64,000 bases of DNA, from NCBI GenBank assembly GCA_963819845.1, contig CAWFXQ010000008.1, positions 744,001-808,000 on the forward strand. Reading direction: 5' to 3'. Below, piece by piece: positions 44,500 through 53,095 of this stretch (position 1 is the first letter of the stretch; each line of letters opens with the position of its first letter). This DNA comes from DATAGF01 sp963819845. GTDB lineage: Bacteria > Actinomycetota > Thermoleophilia > Miltoncostaeales > Miltoncostaeaceae. A program made the translations under genes and the position numbers. The notes under the pieces were generated by a model, which was given only the letters and a program-made list of their open reading frames with translations, had not been told where the DNA came from and ran no database searches.

Positions 44500-44664
44500 C
44501 CCACCGTTCGCGGCGCACGCCGCGCGGTTCTTACCGCTACAGATCGAGGTCCACCTCTCCCGCCGACCGCCAGCAGCACGGCAGCGCGTTGCCTCGGCCG
44601 GCGGGTCGAGGGGGGATCGTAGGTGAGCGCCCCTCCATCTGCTCGATCATGAGGCCGCGATCTG

Positions 44665-45537
44665 TCACGAGGCCGGACGGACGCGCTCGTCGTAGAAGCG
44701 CGTGATTCCCGAGGCGATCTGCTCCAGGCAGTCCTCCACGGCGAAGTGCCCGGAGTCCAGGCGCACCAGCTCTGCTTGGGGTAGGTCGCGCAGGTACGCC
44801 TCGCCGCCCTCGGGAGTGAAGAAGATGTCTCCCTGACCCCAGAAGATCAGCGTCTTGGGCTGGCGCTCGCGCAGCGCGGCTTGCCACTCCGGGTACAGCT
44901 CGGCGTTCTTCCGGTAGTCGTAGAAGAGGTCGAGCTGCACTCGGTGGGCGTTGGGCCGCGCGAGGAAGAAGAGGTCGGTGTTCCAGTTGTCGGGGCTGAT
45001 CTTGCTCGGGTCACTGTGGCCGGTGGTGTAGATCGCCTTGACGGTGTCGGGCTGAAGAAACGCCTCAAGCGGCGCCTCGGTCTCCGGCGAGCGGTTGACC
45101 CAGAGGGCGTTGCGAATGCCATCCCAGGCCTCGGTGAAGCCCACTTCGTAGGTGTTGGCGTTCTGGATGACCTGCCACTGCAGCCAGTCGGGGTGGCGCT
45201 CGATCAGGCGGTTACCAATCGGTCCGCCGTAGTCCTGCATGAAGATCCCCATCGGGCCGGTGAACCCGACCTCGTGGAGCAGCCCGTCCACGATGTCGGT
45301 GAGGTGATCGAACGTGTAGTCCCACGTCGCGGGGTCGGGCAGGCTCGTGTTCCCGAAGCCTGGGTAGTCCGCCGACAGGACGTGGAAACGGTCAGCAAGT
45401 GCGGGGATCAGGTCGCGAAACTGGTGCGACGACGATGGGAACCCGCCGAGGAGCAGCAGCTTGGGCGACGCCGAGTCCCCGGCCTGTCGGTAGAAGACGT
45501 CGAGTTCCTCGACTCGTGCGGTGTGAAACGTAGTCAT
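44665..45537 (-). CDS. Alpha/beta hydrolase with Asp nucleophile (dehalogenase/epoxide hydrolase-like)
   Basis: 290 aa. LLLGGFPSSSHQFRDLIPAL is the oxyanion region; the nucleophile elbow reads GIFMQDYGGPIG, so residue 102 is Asp, as in haloalkane dehalogenases and epoxide hydrolases, not Ser. IFWGQGDIFFTPEGG gives the acid and VRLDSGHFAVED the His. The gene is a little lower in GC than its neighbours and uses more A/T-ending codons, which may indicate transfer. Substrate unknown. Confidence 0.85.
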   Translation of the reverse strand: MTTFHTARVEELDVFYRQAGDSASPKLLLLGGFPSSSHQFRDLIPALADRFHVLSADYPGFGNTSLPDPATWDYTFDHLTDIVDGLLHEVGFTGPMGIFMQDYGGPIGNRLIERHPDWLQWQVIQNANTYEVGFTEAWDGIRNALWVNRSPETEAPLEAFLQPDTVKAIYTTGHSDPSKISPDNWNTDLFFLARPNAHRVQLDLFYDYRKNAELYPEWQAALRERQPKTLIFWGQGDIFFTPEGGEAYLRDLPQAELVRLDSGHFAVEDCLEQIASGITRFYDERVRPAS

Positions 45538-45699
45538 CGATCCTCCCGATCTGTTGAGGGTGATGACCCGTCCGCGACCGGATGGCTGTGCGTCTTACCC
45601 CAGGCGCAGAGTTTTTTCTGAGATCCCGGCGAGCCATCCCCACATCCTTCGGCGTCCAGGTCGAATGGCGGGCGCGGCTGGGTGACCGGCGCGGGGTGC

Positions 45700-46869
45700 T
45701 CAGCAGGCGATCTTCATGGCCGCGTGCATGGGCGTGGTGCGGGGCGCGTAGGCGCCGGCGAGGCGGGCGCTGACGCATCGCAGGTTGCCGTCGCGGGACG
45801 CGTACGCGAGCTGGCGCAGGGCGCCGTTATGCCGAGCGAGCTGGCGCACGAAGGCGAGCTCGCGCTCGCAGCGCAGCCGACGGGCATGGGGGCGGCAGGC
45901 GCCGAGGATCTGCTCGAGTTGCTCCATCGCCGGGACGCGCTGGCCCGAGCGCGCGTCGATCAGGAGCGCCGCCATGCCGTCGCGCGCGGCCAGGAAGCGG
46001 TTCTCCTCGATCAGCTCGGTGGTCCGCGGCTCGGGCCCGGGATCGTCGCGCCGCTCGAGCTCGACGCTCGCGAGCGCTTGGACGAGCGCGGCGATCGCAG
46101 CCACGTCCTCGACGGTGGTCTGCCCGTCCATGATCCGCACCTCGACGGTGCCGTAGCGCGGCTGTAGGCGCACGTCCCACCAGAGGAACGAGGGGTCTGG
46201 GATTGCGCCCGAGCGCAGCAGGCGCTCGACGGTCGCGACCCAGTCGGCATAGTCGCGGAAGCTGCGCGGCAGCCCGGAGCGCGGGAACGCGTCGAAGAGC
46301 GTCGTTCGCGTTAACGCAAAGCCGGTGTGCCGGCCCTGCCAGAAGGGCGAGTTGGCCGAGAGCGCGAGCAGCAGCGGCAGGTGCGCGCGCAGCCGATTGA
46401 GGAGCCGGATCGCACGGTCTGAGCTCGACACGCCGACGTGGATGTGGGTGGCCAGCGTCGGCTCGCGGCGCGCGAGCACGCGCATCGAGTCGCCGATCTC
46501 TCGGTAGCGGGGATGGGACGAGAGCACCGTGTCGCCCGCCTGCGCGCACGGATGCGTGCCCGCGACGGCGGCGCGCAGCCCCTGCGCGGGCAGGGCGCGC
46601 GCCACCCGGTCGCGCAGCTGGACGAGCTCGGTGACGGCGTCCCCGATGCGGCGGTGCACGCCGGTCGCGATCTCCATCACCGCTGCGTGCGTCTCGAGCG
46701 TCACCCGGTCGCGCAGCTCGGCCGGCAGCGCGGCGAGCACCTCGTCCGAGCGAAAGGCCAGCGACCAGCGGTCCGGCTCGAGGAGCATGAACTCCTCCTC
46801 GATGCCGATCGTGAGCTCGCCGCAGGACGCGCGATTCCTCCAAGCCGCCCACGCAGGAACGTTCGTCAC
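45700..46869 (-). CDS. YbdK-type carboxylate-amine ligase (GCS2 family)
   Basis: 389 aa. TIGIEEEFMLLEPDRWSL, the GCS2 start with the metal/ATP glutamates, AVMEIATGVHRRIGDAV, then GTHPCAQAGDTVLSSHPRY, ATHIHVGVSSSDRAIRL and YGTVEVRIMDGQTTVEDV. These enzymes join glutamate to cysteine or another amine using ATP; most stand-alone YbdK proteins are only weak glutamate-cysteine ligases. GTG 46869 is the start. No mycothiol or bacilliredoxin gene is next to it. Confidence 0.88.
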   Translation of the reverse strand: MTNVPAWAAWRNRASCGELTIGIEEEFMLLEPDRWSLAFRSDEVLAALPAELRDRVTLETHAAVMEIATGVHRRIGDAVTELVQLRDRVARALPAQGLRAAVAGTHPCAQAGDTVLSSHPRYREIGDSMRVLARREPTLATHIHVGVSSSDRAIRLLNRLRAHLPLLLALSANSPFWQGRHTGFALTRTTLFDAFPRSGLPRSFRDYADWVATVERLLRSGAIPDPSFLWWDVRLQPRYGTVEVRIMDGQTTVEDVAAIAALVQALASVELERRDDPGPEPRTTELIEENRFLAARDGMAALLIDARSGQRVPAMEQLEQILGACRPHARRLRCERELAFVRQLARHNGALRQLAYASRDGNLRCVSARLAGAYAPRTTPMHAAMKIAC

Positions 46870-47318
46870 GACCGGGCCGCCGAGCGAGCGCGGTCAGTCG
46901 CGAGCGGAGGCCGAGACGCCGGCCAGCGCGGTGCTCGCGGTTGCCAGCGAGACAAGCGCGGCCCCCGAGGGTGTCGGCGCGGTACGAGGCAGACCGGAAT
47001 GGGTTCCTCCTCGGGGGTTGCGCGAGCGGCCCGCCCCGCCGCGGCCGGGTCCAGACGGCGGGTCTGCGAGCCCGCTCGTCGGGGTCGTGCCGGCTATCTG
47101 TACGCGCGCGGCCCCGAGCCTGGATCACCCGGCCGCTGACCGCATAGCCTTGCTCCGGAGAACGATGCTGCGGTCAGTCCTCGCGCCGCATCCAGAAGGC
47201 GGGACTGTCGGCCCAGGCCAGGGCCAAGGCCTTGAAACGTTGCCCTGTGGCCCCCTTCCGAAGAGTGCCACGAGACCACCGACAGACCGAAAACCCTTCC
47301 CTTCCTGCGTCTCAGCGA
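46870..47318. other. 449 bases without a recognisable gene
   Basis: The stretch lies between the ligase start and the tRNA-Arg 3' end. It must hold the promoter of the ligase gene and any downstream signal of the tRNA. I see no protein-like reading frame, no strong hairpin and no repeat. GC is still high up to about 47120 and falls slightly after it. Confidence 0.5.
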
Positions 47319-47392
47319 TGCGCCAGACAGGACTCGAACCTGTGACCTTCGGTTTCGTAGACCGACGCTCTATCCGCCTGAGCTACTGGCGC
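47319..47392 (-). tRNA. tRNA-Arg (anticodon ACG)
   Basis: Minus strand: acceptor GCGCCAG (47392-47386) pairs with CTGGCGC (47326-47320), discriminator A. D-arm GCTC/GAGC, anticodon stem TCGGT/ACCGA with loop CTACGAA, T-arm ACAGG-TTCGAGT-CCTGT. CCA is not encoded. A34 of ACG is the substrate of TadA encoded at 3136-3597. Confidence 0.95.
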
Positions 47393-47443
47393 GCGGAGGC
47401 GAACGAGGAGGTTACCAAGGCCCGGCCGGGGCGCCGCTCCCGC

Positions 47444-49045
47444 TCAGCTGCCGATGACCGGCGCCAGGAGTTGCTTCTTGCCCTCGAAGGCGAACATCAG
47501 CAGGTTGACCATGGTGAAGGTGTCTGGGTTCGGCCCCAGGGTCGGGCGCCATGCCGGGTCCTTGACGATCGAGATCAGGCTGCCCTCCATGCAGCGATGG
47601 AAGGTCTCCGAGAGCAACCGCCCGCCGACGCCGGTCATGCGGCCGCCGTTGAGCTCGGCCTCGCGCATCACGTAGAACCAGAGCGGGGTGTCGCGGGCCA
47701 CCGCGTTCTTCTGGTTGGCGTCGAGCGCGCTCAGGTCGGCGCCGCCGCCGCCGCCGCCGCCATTGAGGATCTTGGCGCGCGTGAGGGTCGCGATGTTGAG
47801 GCCCTTCTCTCGCATGAGGGCCGCCATCTGCTGGCCCGTGGCGAGCTGCAGCATCCGCGCGCGGGTGAGGTTGCGGAAGGCCAGGTTGCGCCGCGCGGCC
47901 TGGGGTTCGGGGCCGCCCAGCGAGCCGGGCGGCAGGTCGGCGAGCGGGTTGGTGAGGCGGGTGTCGATGCGCCGCGCCACGTTCCGACGCAGCTTGCCGC
48001 GGCGGCGCGGTTGCAGGTCGGGGCGGTTCGACGGGAAGCGATAGAGGCCGCGCCAGTCGGCCACCCAGTTGGACGGCAGCGTCGGGTCGCCGACGAAGTC
48101 TCCGCTCGTTCCCGAGAACTCGAACAGCAGCCCGAGCGACGCCGCCCCGGCCTGCCCGGTCTCGAACACCCCGTTCCACTCGTAGGACGGCCGCACCATG
48201 CTGTGGCCCAGGCGGTAGGCGGCGACCGAGAACTCCACCGGCATCGTCGGCGAGTCGGCCGGGTCGGGCGCGGGCTCGACGATCCTGCGCCCGCCGGCGA
48301 ACACGCCGTTGAGCTGGGCCTTGTTGGTGAGCCGCGGCAGGAAGTCGGTCCGCAACATCCACTGGTAGTGGCGCACCACCAGGTCGCGGGCCATCCCGAA
48401 CCGCTGCCCGGCCGGCACGCCGTCGGCGGCGAGCTTGTCCACCACCCGGTTGTGGAAGCGGATGAACGCCAGGTGGGTCTGGGCGACGGCCAGGTTCTCG
48501 TCGTTGCGCCGATCGGGGATGAGGGCGGTCTTGTTCGGCCGCCGCGGCAGGTCGAAGCCCGGATTGTTCTTCTCGATGAAGCCGTCGGCCGGCTCGATCG
48601 CCGAGGTCGTCGTCCCCGTGAGCAAATGGATGCCGTCGGCTGCGTAGAACTCCGGCGTCATCGCCGGCCCGAGGCCGTAGAGCGAGTCGAGGTCGAGGCT
48701 CGGCGAGCGGCCCTGGACGAGGTCGATCACCGGCACGGTCGCGTCGTCGCGCAGCCTGCTCTTGTCGAAGGTCAGGTCGTGGTCGACGAACTGGGCCAGG
48801 TAGGTGTAGCCCGCCGGGATGTCCGATTCCTGGGAGTCGCCGGTCTTCGTCATGGCGGTCGCGATCTTGCGCCGGTTCGGCGTGCCCAGCTGCTTGCCGT
48901 CGCCCTTCGGGCCGACCCGCGAGAACCGGAACGCGCGCAGGTCGATCGACATCGACGTGTGGAGGGCTGCGCCCTCCGGCGCGTCGTCCGTGCCGACGAG
49001 GCCCTCCCCGACGACGAAGTACGCGGGCCTCGAGTGGCGCTCCAT
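47444..49045 (-). CDS. Animal-type haem peroxidase
   Basis: 533 aa. The distal motif is LAQFVDHDLTFD (His89), then ARDLVVRHYQWMLRTDFLP and the proximal haem ligand in AYRLGHSMVRPSY (about His281). RNDENLAVAQTHLAFIRFHN is typical of the peroxidase/cyclo-oxygenase superfamily. A run of eight Gly (about residues 430-437) is an odd insertion. No signal peptide is seen. It would oxidise halides or organic substrates with H2O2; the reaction here is unknown. Confidence 0.88.
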   Translation of the reverse strand: MERHSRPAYFVVGEGLVGTDDAPEGAALHTSMSIDLRAFRFSRVGPKGDGKQLGTPNRRKIATAMTKTGDSQESDIPAGYTYLAQFVDHDLTFDKSRLRDDATVPVIDLVQGRSPSLDLDSLYGLGPAMTPEFYAADGIHLLTGTTTSAIEPADGFIEKNNPGFDLPRRPNKTALIPDRRNDENLAVAQTHLAFIRFHNRVVDKLAADGVPAGQRFGMARDLVVRHYQWMLRTDFLPRLTNKAQLNGVFAGGRRIVEPAPDPADSPTMPVEFSVAAYRLGHSMVRPSYEWNGVFETGQAGAASLGLLFEFSGTSGDFVGDPTLPSNWVADWRGLYRFPSNRPDLQPRRRGKLRRNVARRIDTRLTNPLADLPPGSLGGPEPQAARRNLAFRNLTRARMLQLATGQQMAALMREKGLNIATLTRAKILNGGGGGGGADLSALDANQKNAVARDTPLWFYVMREAELNGGRMTGVGGRLLSETFHRCMEGSLISIVKDPAWRPTLGPNPDTFTMVNLLMFAFEGKKQLLAPVIGS

Positions 49046-49096
49046 GGCTTCCCCCCATCGATGCGGCAGGCGGTCCGAGCCTAGGCCGGGCGGCGT

Positions 49097-49355
49097 CCGG
49101 CGATCAAGCGGCGACCGACGGCTTCGGCGTTTCGGTGGGACCGCGGCGCGGTCTTCGCGCTGGTCGGCGCGTTCTTCATGCAGGCCGCCGTCGAGTTCGA
49201 CCCGAGCGAGGCCGAGGGCCTCGACGGCGCACTGGCCCGGCTCGCCGACCGGCCCTTCGGACCAGGTGCTCCTCGGACTCGCCGCCGTGGGCCTGCTGGC
49301 CTACGCGGCGTACTGCGTCCTCGACGCACCTTACCGGGACTCCTCGCGCGTCTAG
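49097..49355 (+). pseudogene. C-terminal remnant of a DUF1206 membrane protein
   Basis: The frame with AVFALVGAFFMQAAVEFDPS, EAEGLDGALARLADRPFG and, one base later in another frame, DQVLLGLAAVGLLAYAAYCV matches the last of the three repeats of DUF1206 proteins (two helices). The first two repeats and a start codon are absent, and a shift at about 49258 breaks what remains. It is a decayed or deleted gene. Confidence 0.6.
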
Positions 49356-49364
49356 ACTGCGGCG

Positions 49365-49802
49365 GTGAGCATCCTCGTGGGGTTCGACGGCTCCGACGCG
49401 TCGGGGCGGGCGCTCGACCGGGCCGCCGCCGAGGCGCGCGGATCGGCGTCCTACCTGATCGTGCTCGCGGTGCTCGAGCTGCCGGTTGACCCCCGCGACC
49501 CGCAGCAGTTCGGCACGGCCGGCGACAGCGCACCCCTGACCGGGCCGTTCCCGGAACCGCCTGAGATCGCCGAGATCCTCGCCGCAGCGCGGGCGCGGCT
49601 GGAGGGGACGGGCGTGAAGGCGGAGTACGACTGGGCGCCCGGCGAGCCCGCCCGCCTGATCGTCGACGCCGCGCACGACCGGGGCGCCCGCACGATCGTC
49701 GTCGGGCACCACCACCACGGCATGCTCGGGCGGCTGTTCGGCACCGACGTCGCGGCCGACGTGCAGCGGGCCGCGAACTGCGAGGTCATCGTCGTCGAGT
49801 AG
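49365..49802 (+). CDS. Universal stress protein (UspA family)
   Basis: 145 aa. SILVGFDGSDASGRALDRAA is the ATP-binding start, and IVDAAHDRGARTIVVGHHHHG, LGRLFGTDVAADVQRAANCE, VIVVE form the C-terminal G-x2-G-x9-G(S/T) region, with His in place of some usual residues. Usp proteins bind ATP and help survival under stress. GTG 49365 is the start; it follows the DUF1206 remnant by nine bases. Confidence 0.88.
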   Translation: MSILVGFDGSDASGRALDRAAAEARGSASYLIVLAVLELPVDPRDPQQFGTAGDSAPLTGPFPEPPEIAEILAAARARLEGTGVKAEYDWAPGEPARLIVDAAHDRGARTIVVGHHHHGMLGRLFGTDVAADVQRAANCEVIVVE

Positions 49803-49878
49803 CGCGCCCGGCTTCGGGGGCTTCTCCGACGTCGACCGCACCGGCGAGGCGGGCGGCTACGCCGCCCTCCTGGACCTG

Positions 49879-50616
49879 GTGCGCGGCCTGAGCGCGGTCG
49901 CGGACTGGAAGGAGCGCACCATCGCGTCGCTCGAGCCGCGCCCCGGCGCGGTGCTGCTCGACGTCGGGTGCGGGACGGGCGAGGACGTGCTCGATCTTGC
50001 GCGCCGCGTCGCTCCCGGCGGCCGCGCGATCGGGGTCGACGCGAGCGGGCAGATGATCGCCGAGGCCCGCCGCCGCGCGGCCGAGGCCGGGCCGGCGGCC
50101 GTCGAGTTCCGGCACGCCGACGCGGCGGCGCTCGACCTCCCGGACGACGCCGTCAACGGCGCCCGCGTCGAGCGGGTGCTCCAGCACCTCGATGACCCGG
50201 CCGCGGCCATCGCCGAGATGGTCCGGGTGGTGCGCCCGGGCGGCAGGGTCGTCGCCGCCGAGCCGGACTGGGGGACCCTCGTCATCGACTCGGGAGAGCC
50301 GGCGATCGCCGGGGAGGTCGCCGCGGCGGCGGCGGGCCGGCTGCGCTCGGGCCTCGTGGGCCGCCGCCTCCGGCGCATGATGCTCGACGCCGGGGTCCCC
50401 GAGGTCGAGGTCGCGGCCCGCACCCTCCTGATCACCGACCCGGAGCAGGCCTCCGCGGTCTTCGATCTGCCCGACGCCGCCGCCCGCGCGGCCGCCGAGG
50501 GCCCGCTCACCCAAGCCCAGGCCGGCGAGTGGCTCGACGGGCTGGCGCGCGACGGCGCCGAGGGGCGCGTGCTGGCCGCGATGACGGCGTTCCTGGCGGT
50601 GGGCCGGGTGGCGTGA
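49879..50616 (+). CDS. SAM-dependent methyltransferase
   Basis: 245 aa from the GTG at 49879. AVLLDVGCGTGEDVLDLA is motif I, AIGVDASGQMIAEARRRA motif II, NGARVERVLQHLDDPAAA the middle and EMVRVVRPGGRVVAAEPDWG motif III: a class I methyltransferase of the UbiE/arsenite type. Coding-like sequence (SAPGFGGFSDVDRTGEAGGY) continues upstream to about 49801 without a usual start, so the real N-terminus probably lies there and may be hidden by a base error. Substrate unknown. It directly follows the Usp gene. Confidence 0.8.
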   Translation: MRGLSAVADWKERTIASLEPRPGAVLLDVGCGTGEDVLDLARRVAPGGRAIGVDASGQMIAEARRRAAEAGPAAVEFRHADAAALDLPDDAVNGARVERVLQHLDDPAAAIAEMVRVVRPGGRVVAAEPDWGTLVIDSGEPAIAGEVAAAAAGRLRSGLVGRRLRRMMLDAGVPEVEVAARTLLITDPEQASAVFDLPDAAARAAAEGPLTQAQAGEWLDGLARDGAEGRVLAAMTAFLAVGRVA

Positions 50617-50695
50617 GCACCGGGCATGCGCGTGGCCGGCGGATAGCTTCGGCTACCCACCGGCGACGCGCTCAGCCGCGACGGTGGTTCGGGCT

Positions 50696-51421
50696 CTAGA
50701 AGTAGAGGACCATGTGAGACGAGACGCGGTCGTTCCAGCCGAAGGGCACGAGGCTCGGGATCCAGGAGCGACCGAAGAACCAGGTCCAGCTCCCGCCGAG
50801 CAGGATGTGCTCGGCCAGGACGAGCATCGGCTTGTTGCCGCTCAGCATGGAGTCGATGCTGGTGACCCGGTCGTTCGCGTCGCGGTACCACCAGAGGGCG
50901 CCGCAGCCGAGTGCGCGGTAGTCGCGCACCGTCTTGCGCTCCCACTCGAGCAGGCGCCAACTGCAGCCGCCGAAGTCCTGGTGCTCGTACAGCTCGACGT
51001 AGCCGCCGTTGGGGGGCACGCCCCCGGGAGGGCCGTTGCTGCCGCCGGCGATCGGCAGGAGCGCCCCGTCGGCGTCGAGCTCCGGGTCGCGCAGCCGCAC
51101 GATGGGCTCATCCGGCGCCTCGGGCTCGTCGAAGATCAGGTCCTTGACGTGCTCCTCGGCCCCCTCGCGGTCGGTGAAGACGTGGAGGACCTCGCCGGCC
51201 AATGCGTCCTGGTCGACCACGGTGTGGAGGGCACGCCCCGTGTGGCGACGGATCGCCGTGGGGTGTGCGCGCTTGCCGTCGATGACGATCGGCAGGCTCG
51301 GCACGCGGTGGGTCAGGTGGTGCGGGAGGGGGGTGGCATCCACGCTGCCGGGCCGCATGCCCGGGGTCTCAGGGGCTGCGTAGGCGGGCCATCGTCCGTG
51401 ATCGCTCGTCTGGTAGCACAT
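50696..51421 (-). CDS. Uncharacterised protein with crystallin-like segment
   Basis: 241 aa. The N-terminal third (MCYQTSDHGRWPAYAAPE, LTHRVPSLPIVIDGKRAHPT) is unlike any family I know. The C-terminal part has GGYVELYEHQDFGGCSWRL, WKTVRDY-like and NDRVTSIDSMLSGNKPMLVL, which resembles a beta/gamma-crystallin Greek-key motif (YEHxxFGG ... DRVTSI). The end GGSWTWFFGRSWIPSLVPFG is aromatic-rich. No signal peptide. Function unknown; possibly calcium binding. Confidence 0.6.
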   Translation of the reverse strand: MCYQTSDHGRWPAYAAPETPGMRPGSVDATPLPHHLTHRVPSLPIVIDGKRAHPTAIRRHTGRALHTVVDQDALAGEVLHVFTDREGAEEHVKDLIFDEPEAPDEPIVRLRDPELDADGALLPIAGGSNGPPGGVPPNGGYVELYEHQDFGGCSWRLLEWERKTVRDYRALGCGALWWYRDANDRVTSIDSMLSGNKPMLVLAEHILLGGSWTWFFGRSWIPSLVPFGWNDRVSSHMVLYF

Positions 51422-51515
51422 GTCAGGGGCTCCTTCCGTGGTCGCGTCATCGGGCGACCGGGAGGTTCCCGGACGCCGCTAACGCCGCGATCACGAGCGG
51501 GGGAAGGCTCCGCGG

Positions 51516-52016
51516 CTACCCGCTGATCCGCCCCGGCCGGAGGGGCCGGACGTGCTCGCGCACCTCCTGGAGCATCTGCTTCAGCCGCTCCAGGTCGCGC
51601 GCGCTGAGGTGCTCGGTGAAGTGGCGCCGGATGCCGTCGCGGTGCACGCGGCGCGAGGCGTGGAGCGCCTCGAGCCCCTCCGGCGTGGCGCGGACCAGAA
51701 CCACCCTCCGGTCGCCGGCGGGGCGCTCCCGTCGCACCAAGCCCTCTTCCTCCATGCGGTCGATCACGCGCGTGAGGCCGCTCTTGCTGGCCAGGATGCG
51801 GCTGGCGATCTCGTTCATGGGCACCCCGTCGGGCTCCTCCTCGAGGTGCACGAGGACGTCGTACCAGCGGAACGAGAGCCCGCCGGCCTCTTGGAGCTCG
51901 GCGTCGAGGATGTCGGGCAGGGCGAGGGCGCACTCGAAGAACACGCGCCACGCGGCGAGCGCCTCGGGTGTGGGGCTTGACAAGTTTTGTTCTGATGTGG
52001 AAGATTCGTTTTGCAA
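51516..52016 (-). CDS. MarR-family regulator
   Basis: 166 aa. LSFRWYDVLVHLEEEPDG, MNEIASRILASKSGLTRVIDRMEEEGLVRRE (recognition helix and wing, one continuous HTH) and RPAGDRRVVLVRATPEGLEAL are the MarR winged helix. A TTG start at 52016 is used; it lies in the AT-rich divergent promoter. It probably represses the divergent cupin gene and itself in response to a phenolic or similar ligand. Confidence 0.87.
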   Translation of the reverse strand: MQNESSTSEQNLSSPTPEALAAWRVFFECALALPDILDAELQEAGGLSFRWYDVLVHLEEEPDGVPMNEIASRILASKSGLTRVIDRMEEEGLVRRERPAGDRRVVLVRATPEGLEALHASRRVHRDGIRRHFTEHLSARDLERLKQMLQEVREHVRPLRPGRISG

Positions 52017-52040
52017 CTATCGTATCTCGGTTATTTGAGT
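51977..52040. promoter_or_regulatory. AT-rich divergent promoter region, MarR/cupin
   Basis: These bases are far less GC-rich than anything around. TTGACA (51977-51982) with AAGATT after 18 bases (52001-52006) is a possible promoter for the cupin gene, although it lies inside the first codons of marR. TTGCAAAACGAA on the minus strand spans the marR start. An operator for MarR is expected here, but no perfect palindrome is visible. Confidence 0.4.
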
Positions 52041-52113
52041 GAGGGACCGATGCGGAGCGTACCACCGTCGCCGCATCGGCCGCCGAGGACCCACCCGAGC
52101 AGGAGGCGGTTCC

Positions 52114-52605
52114 ATGTCGCAGCGTGCGAGCCTTTTCCACCGTCCCGAGGGCGAGGGGCCGTCGTTCTGGGGGCCCGGCGACCTCTACACGTTCCTCGTC
52201 ACGGGGGACGAGTCGGACGGGGCGTACTTCTCGATGCTGGCCGTGGTGCCGCCGGGGGGCGGGCCTCCGCCGCACACCCACGCGCGCGAGGACGAGACCT
52301 TCTTCGTCCTGGAGGGCGCGCCGACCTTCCGGCTCGGCGACGAGCGGATCCTCGCGGGCCCGGGCGACTACGTGAACGTCCCCAGGGGAACGCTCCACTG
52401 CTTCCGCAACTTCAGCGACGCGCCGGTGCGGATGATCCTGACCTTCACGCCCTCCGGCATCGAGCGGTTCTTCGAGGAGACCCTCGAGCGGGCATACGAC
52501 CTGAGCGCGGAGCCCCCGGACAACCTCGAGGAGGTCGGCGCCCGCTACGCGGAGGCGGCGCCCCGCTACGGGATGGAGTTCTTCGTCGAGGCCGCGGCCG
52601 CCTGA
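52114..52605 (+). CDS. Cupin-domain protein (quercetinase-like)
   Basis: 163 aa. The first cupin motif is GPPPHTHAREDETFFVLEGA (His, His, Glu ligands) and the second is GDYVNVPRGTLHCFRNFSDA with the fourth His ligand, so a metal site is complete. The N-terminus LFHRPEGEGPSFWGPGDLYTF and the length are like quercetin 2,3-dioxygenase-type single-domain cupins. GAGGCGG precedes the ATG. Divergent from, and probably controlled by, the MarR protein. Confidence 0.85.
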   Translation: MSQRASLFHRPEGEGPSFWGPGDLYTFLVTGDESDGAYFSMLAVVPPGGGPPPHTHAREDETFFVLEGAPTFRLGDERILAGPGDYVNVPRGTLHCFRNFSDAPVRMILTFTPSGIERFFEETLERAYDLSAEPPDNLEEVGARYAEAAPRYGMEFFVEAAAA

Positions 52606-52644
52606 GCCCGCTGCGTCGCGGCCGGCCGCGACCCGGACCCGAAA

Positions 52645-52734
52645 CGGAGAGGGAGGGATTCGAACCCTCGAATCGGGTTGACCCCGATTAACCGCTTAGC
52701 AGGCGGCTGCCTTCAGCCACTCGGCCACCTCTCC
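52645..52734 (-). tRNA. tRNA-Ser (anticodon GCT)
   Basis: Minus strand: acceptor GGAGAGG (52734-52728) pairs with CCTCTCC (52652-52646), discriminator G as expected for Ser. The anticodon loop is CTGCTAA (GCT). A long variable arm (about 20 bases, GGTTAATCGGGGTCAACCCGATT) is typical of tRNA-Ser. T-arm GAGGG-TTCGAAT-CCCTC. CCA not encoded. Confidence 0.95.
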
Positions 52735-52760
52735 GCGAGGGGCCGTATCGTAGCGGCCGA

Positions 52761-52781
52761 CCCCGCGCCCGTCGCGCGGGG
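52761..52781. other. Perfect hairpin between divergent tRNA-Ser genes
   Basis: CCCCGCGC (52761-52768) and GCGCGGGG (52774-52781) form an 8-bp stem with a 5-base loop. It lies in the 56-base space between the 5' ends of two divergent tRNA-Ser genes, where promoters should be, so it may be part of the 5' leader of the second tRNA. Confidence 0.5.
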
Positions 52782-52790
52782 CTCCGCCCC

Positions 52791-52879
52791 GGAGGGGTGG
52801 CAGAGCGGTCGAATGCGGCGGTCTTGAAAACCGCTGCCCGGCGTTCGCCGGGCCGTGGGTTCGAATCCCACCCCCTCCG
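52791..52879 (+). tRNA. tRNA-Ser (anticodon TGA)
   Basis: Acceptor GGAGGGG (52791-52797) pairs with CCCCTCC (52872-52878), discriminator G. D-arm with GGTGGCAGAGCGG, anticodon loop CTTGAAA (TGA), long variable arm CCCGGCGTTCGCCGGG, T-arm GTGGG-TTCGAAT-CCCAC. CCA not encoded. Confidence 0.95.
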
Positions 52880-53095
52880 CTCATCCTGTGGATAACGCGG
52901 CGTCCTTCCTGGCATCCGTGATGTTCCACTGGGGAGTCTGCGCATCCAGGAGAGGTGCGACGTTCAAGACCCTTGAGGTCCCGCCCGCGGGGGATAGTTC
53001 ACCAGCGCATCGACGGCCCACAGCGACGCAACCGATCGTGGGCCCGCACGGCTACGGGAGTCGCTCACCCCCGGCCGCGCTGCTAGGTTCGCTGC

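Noticed and set aside
46870..47318. Small frame at 47094-47279 on the minus strand as a gene
   Set aside because: No ribosome site, no homology and unbalanced composition.
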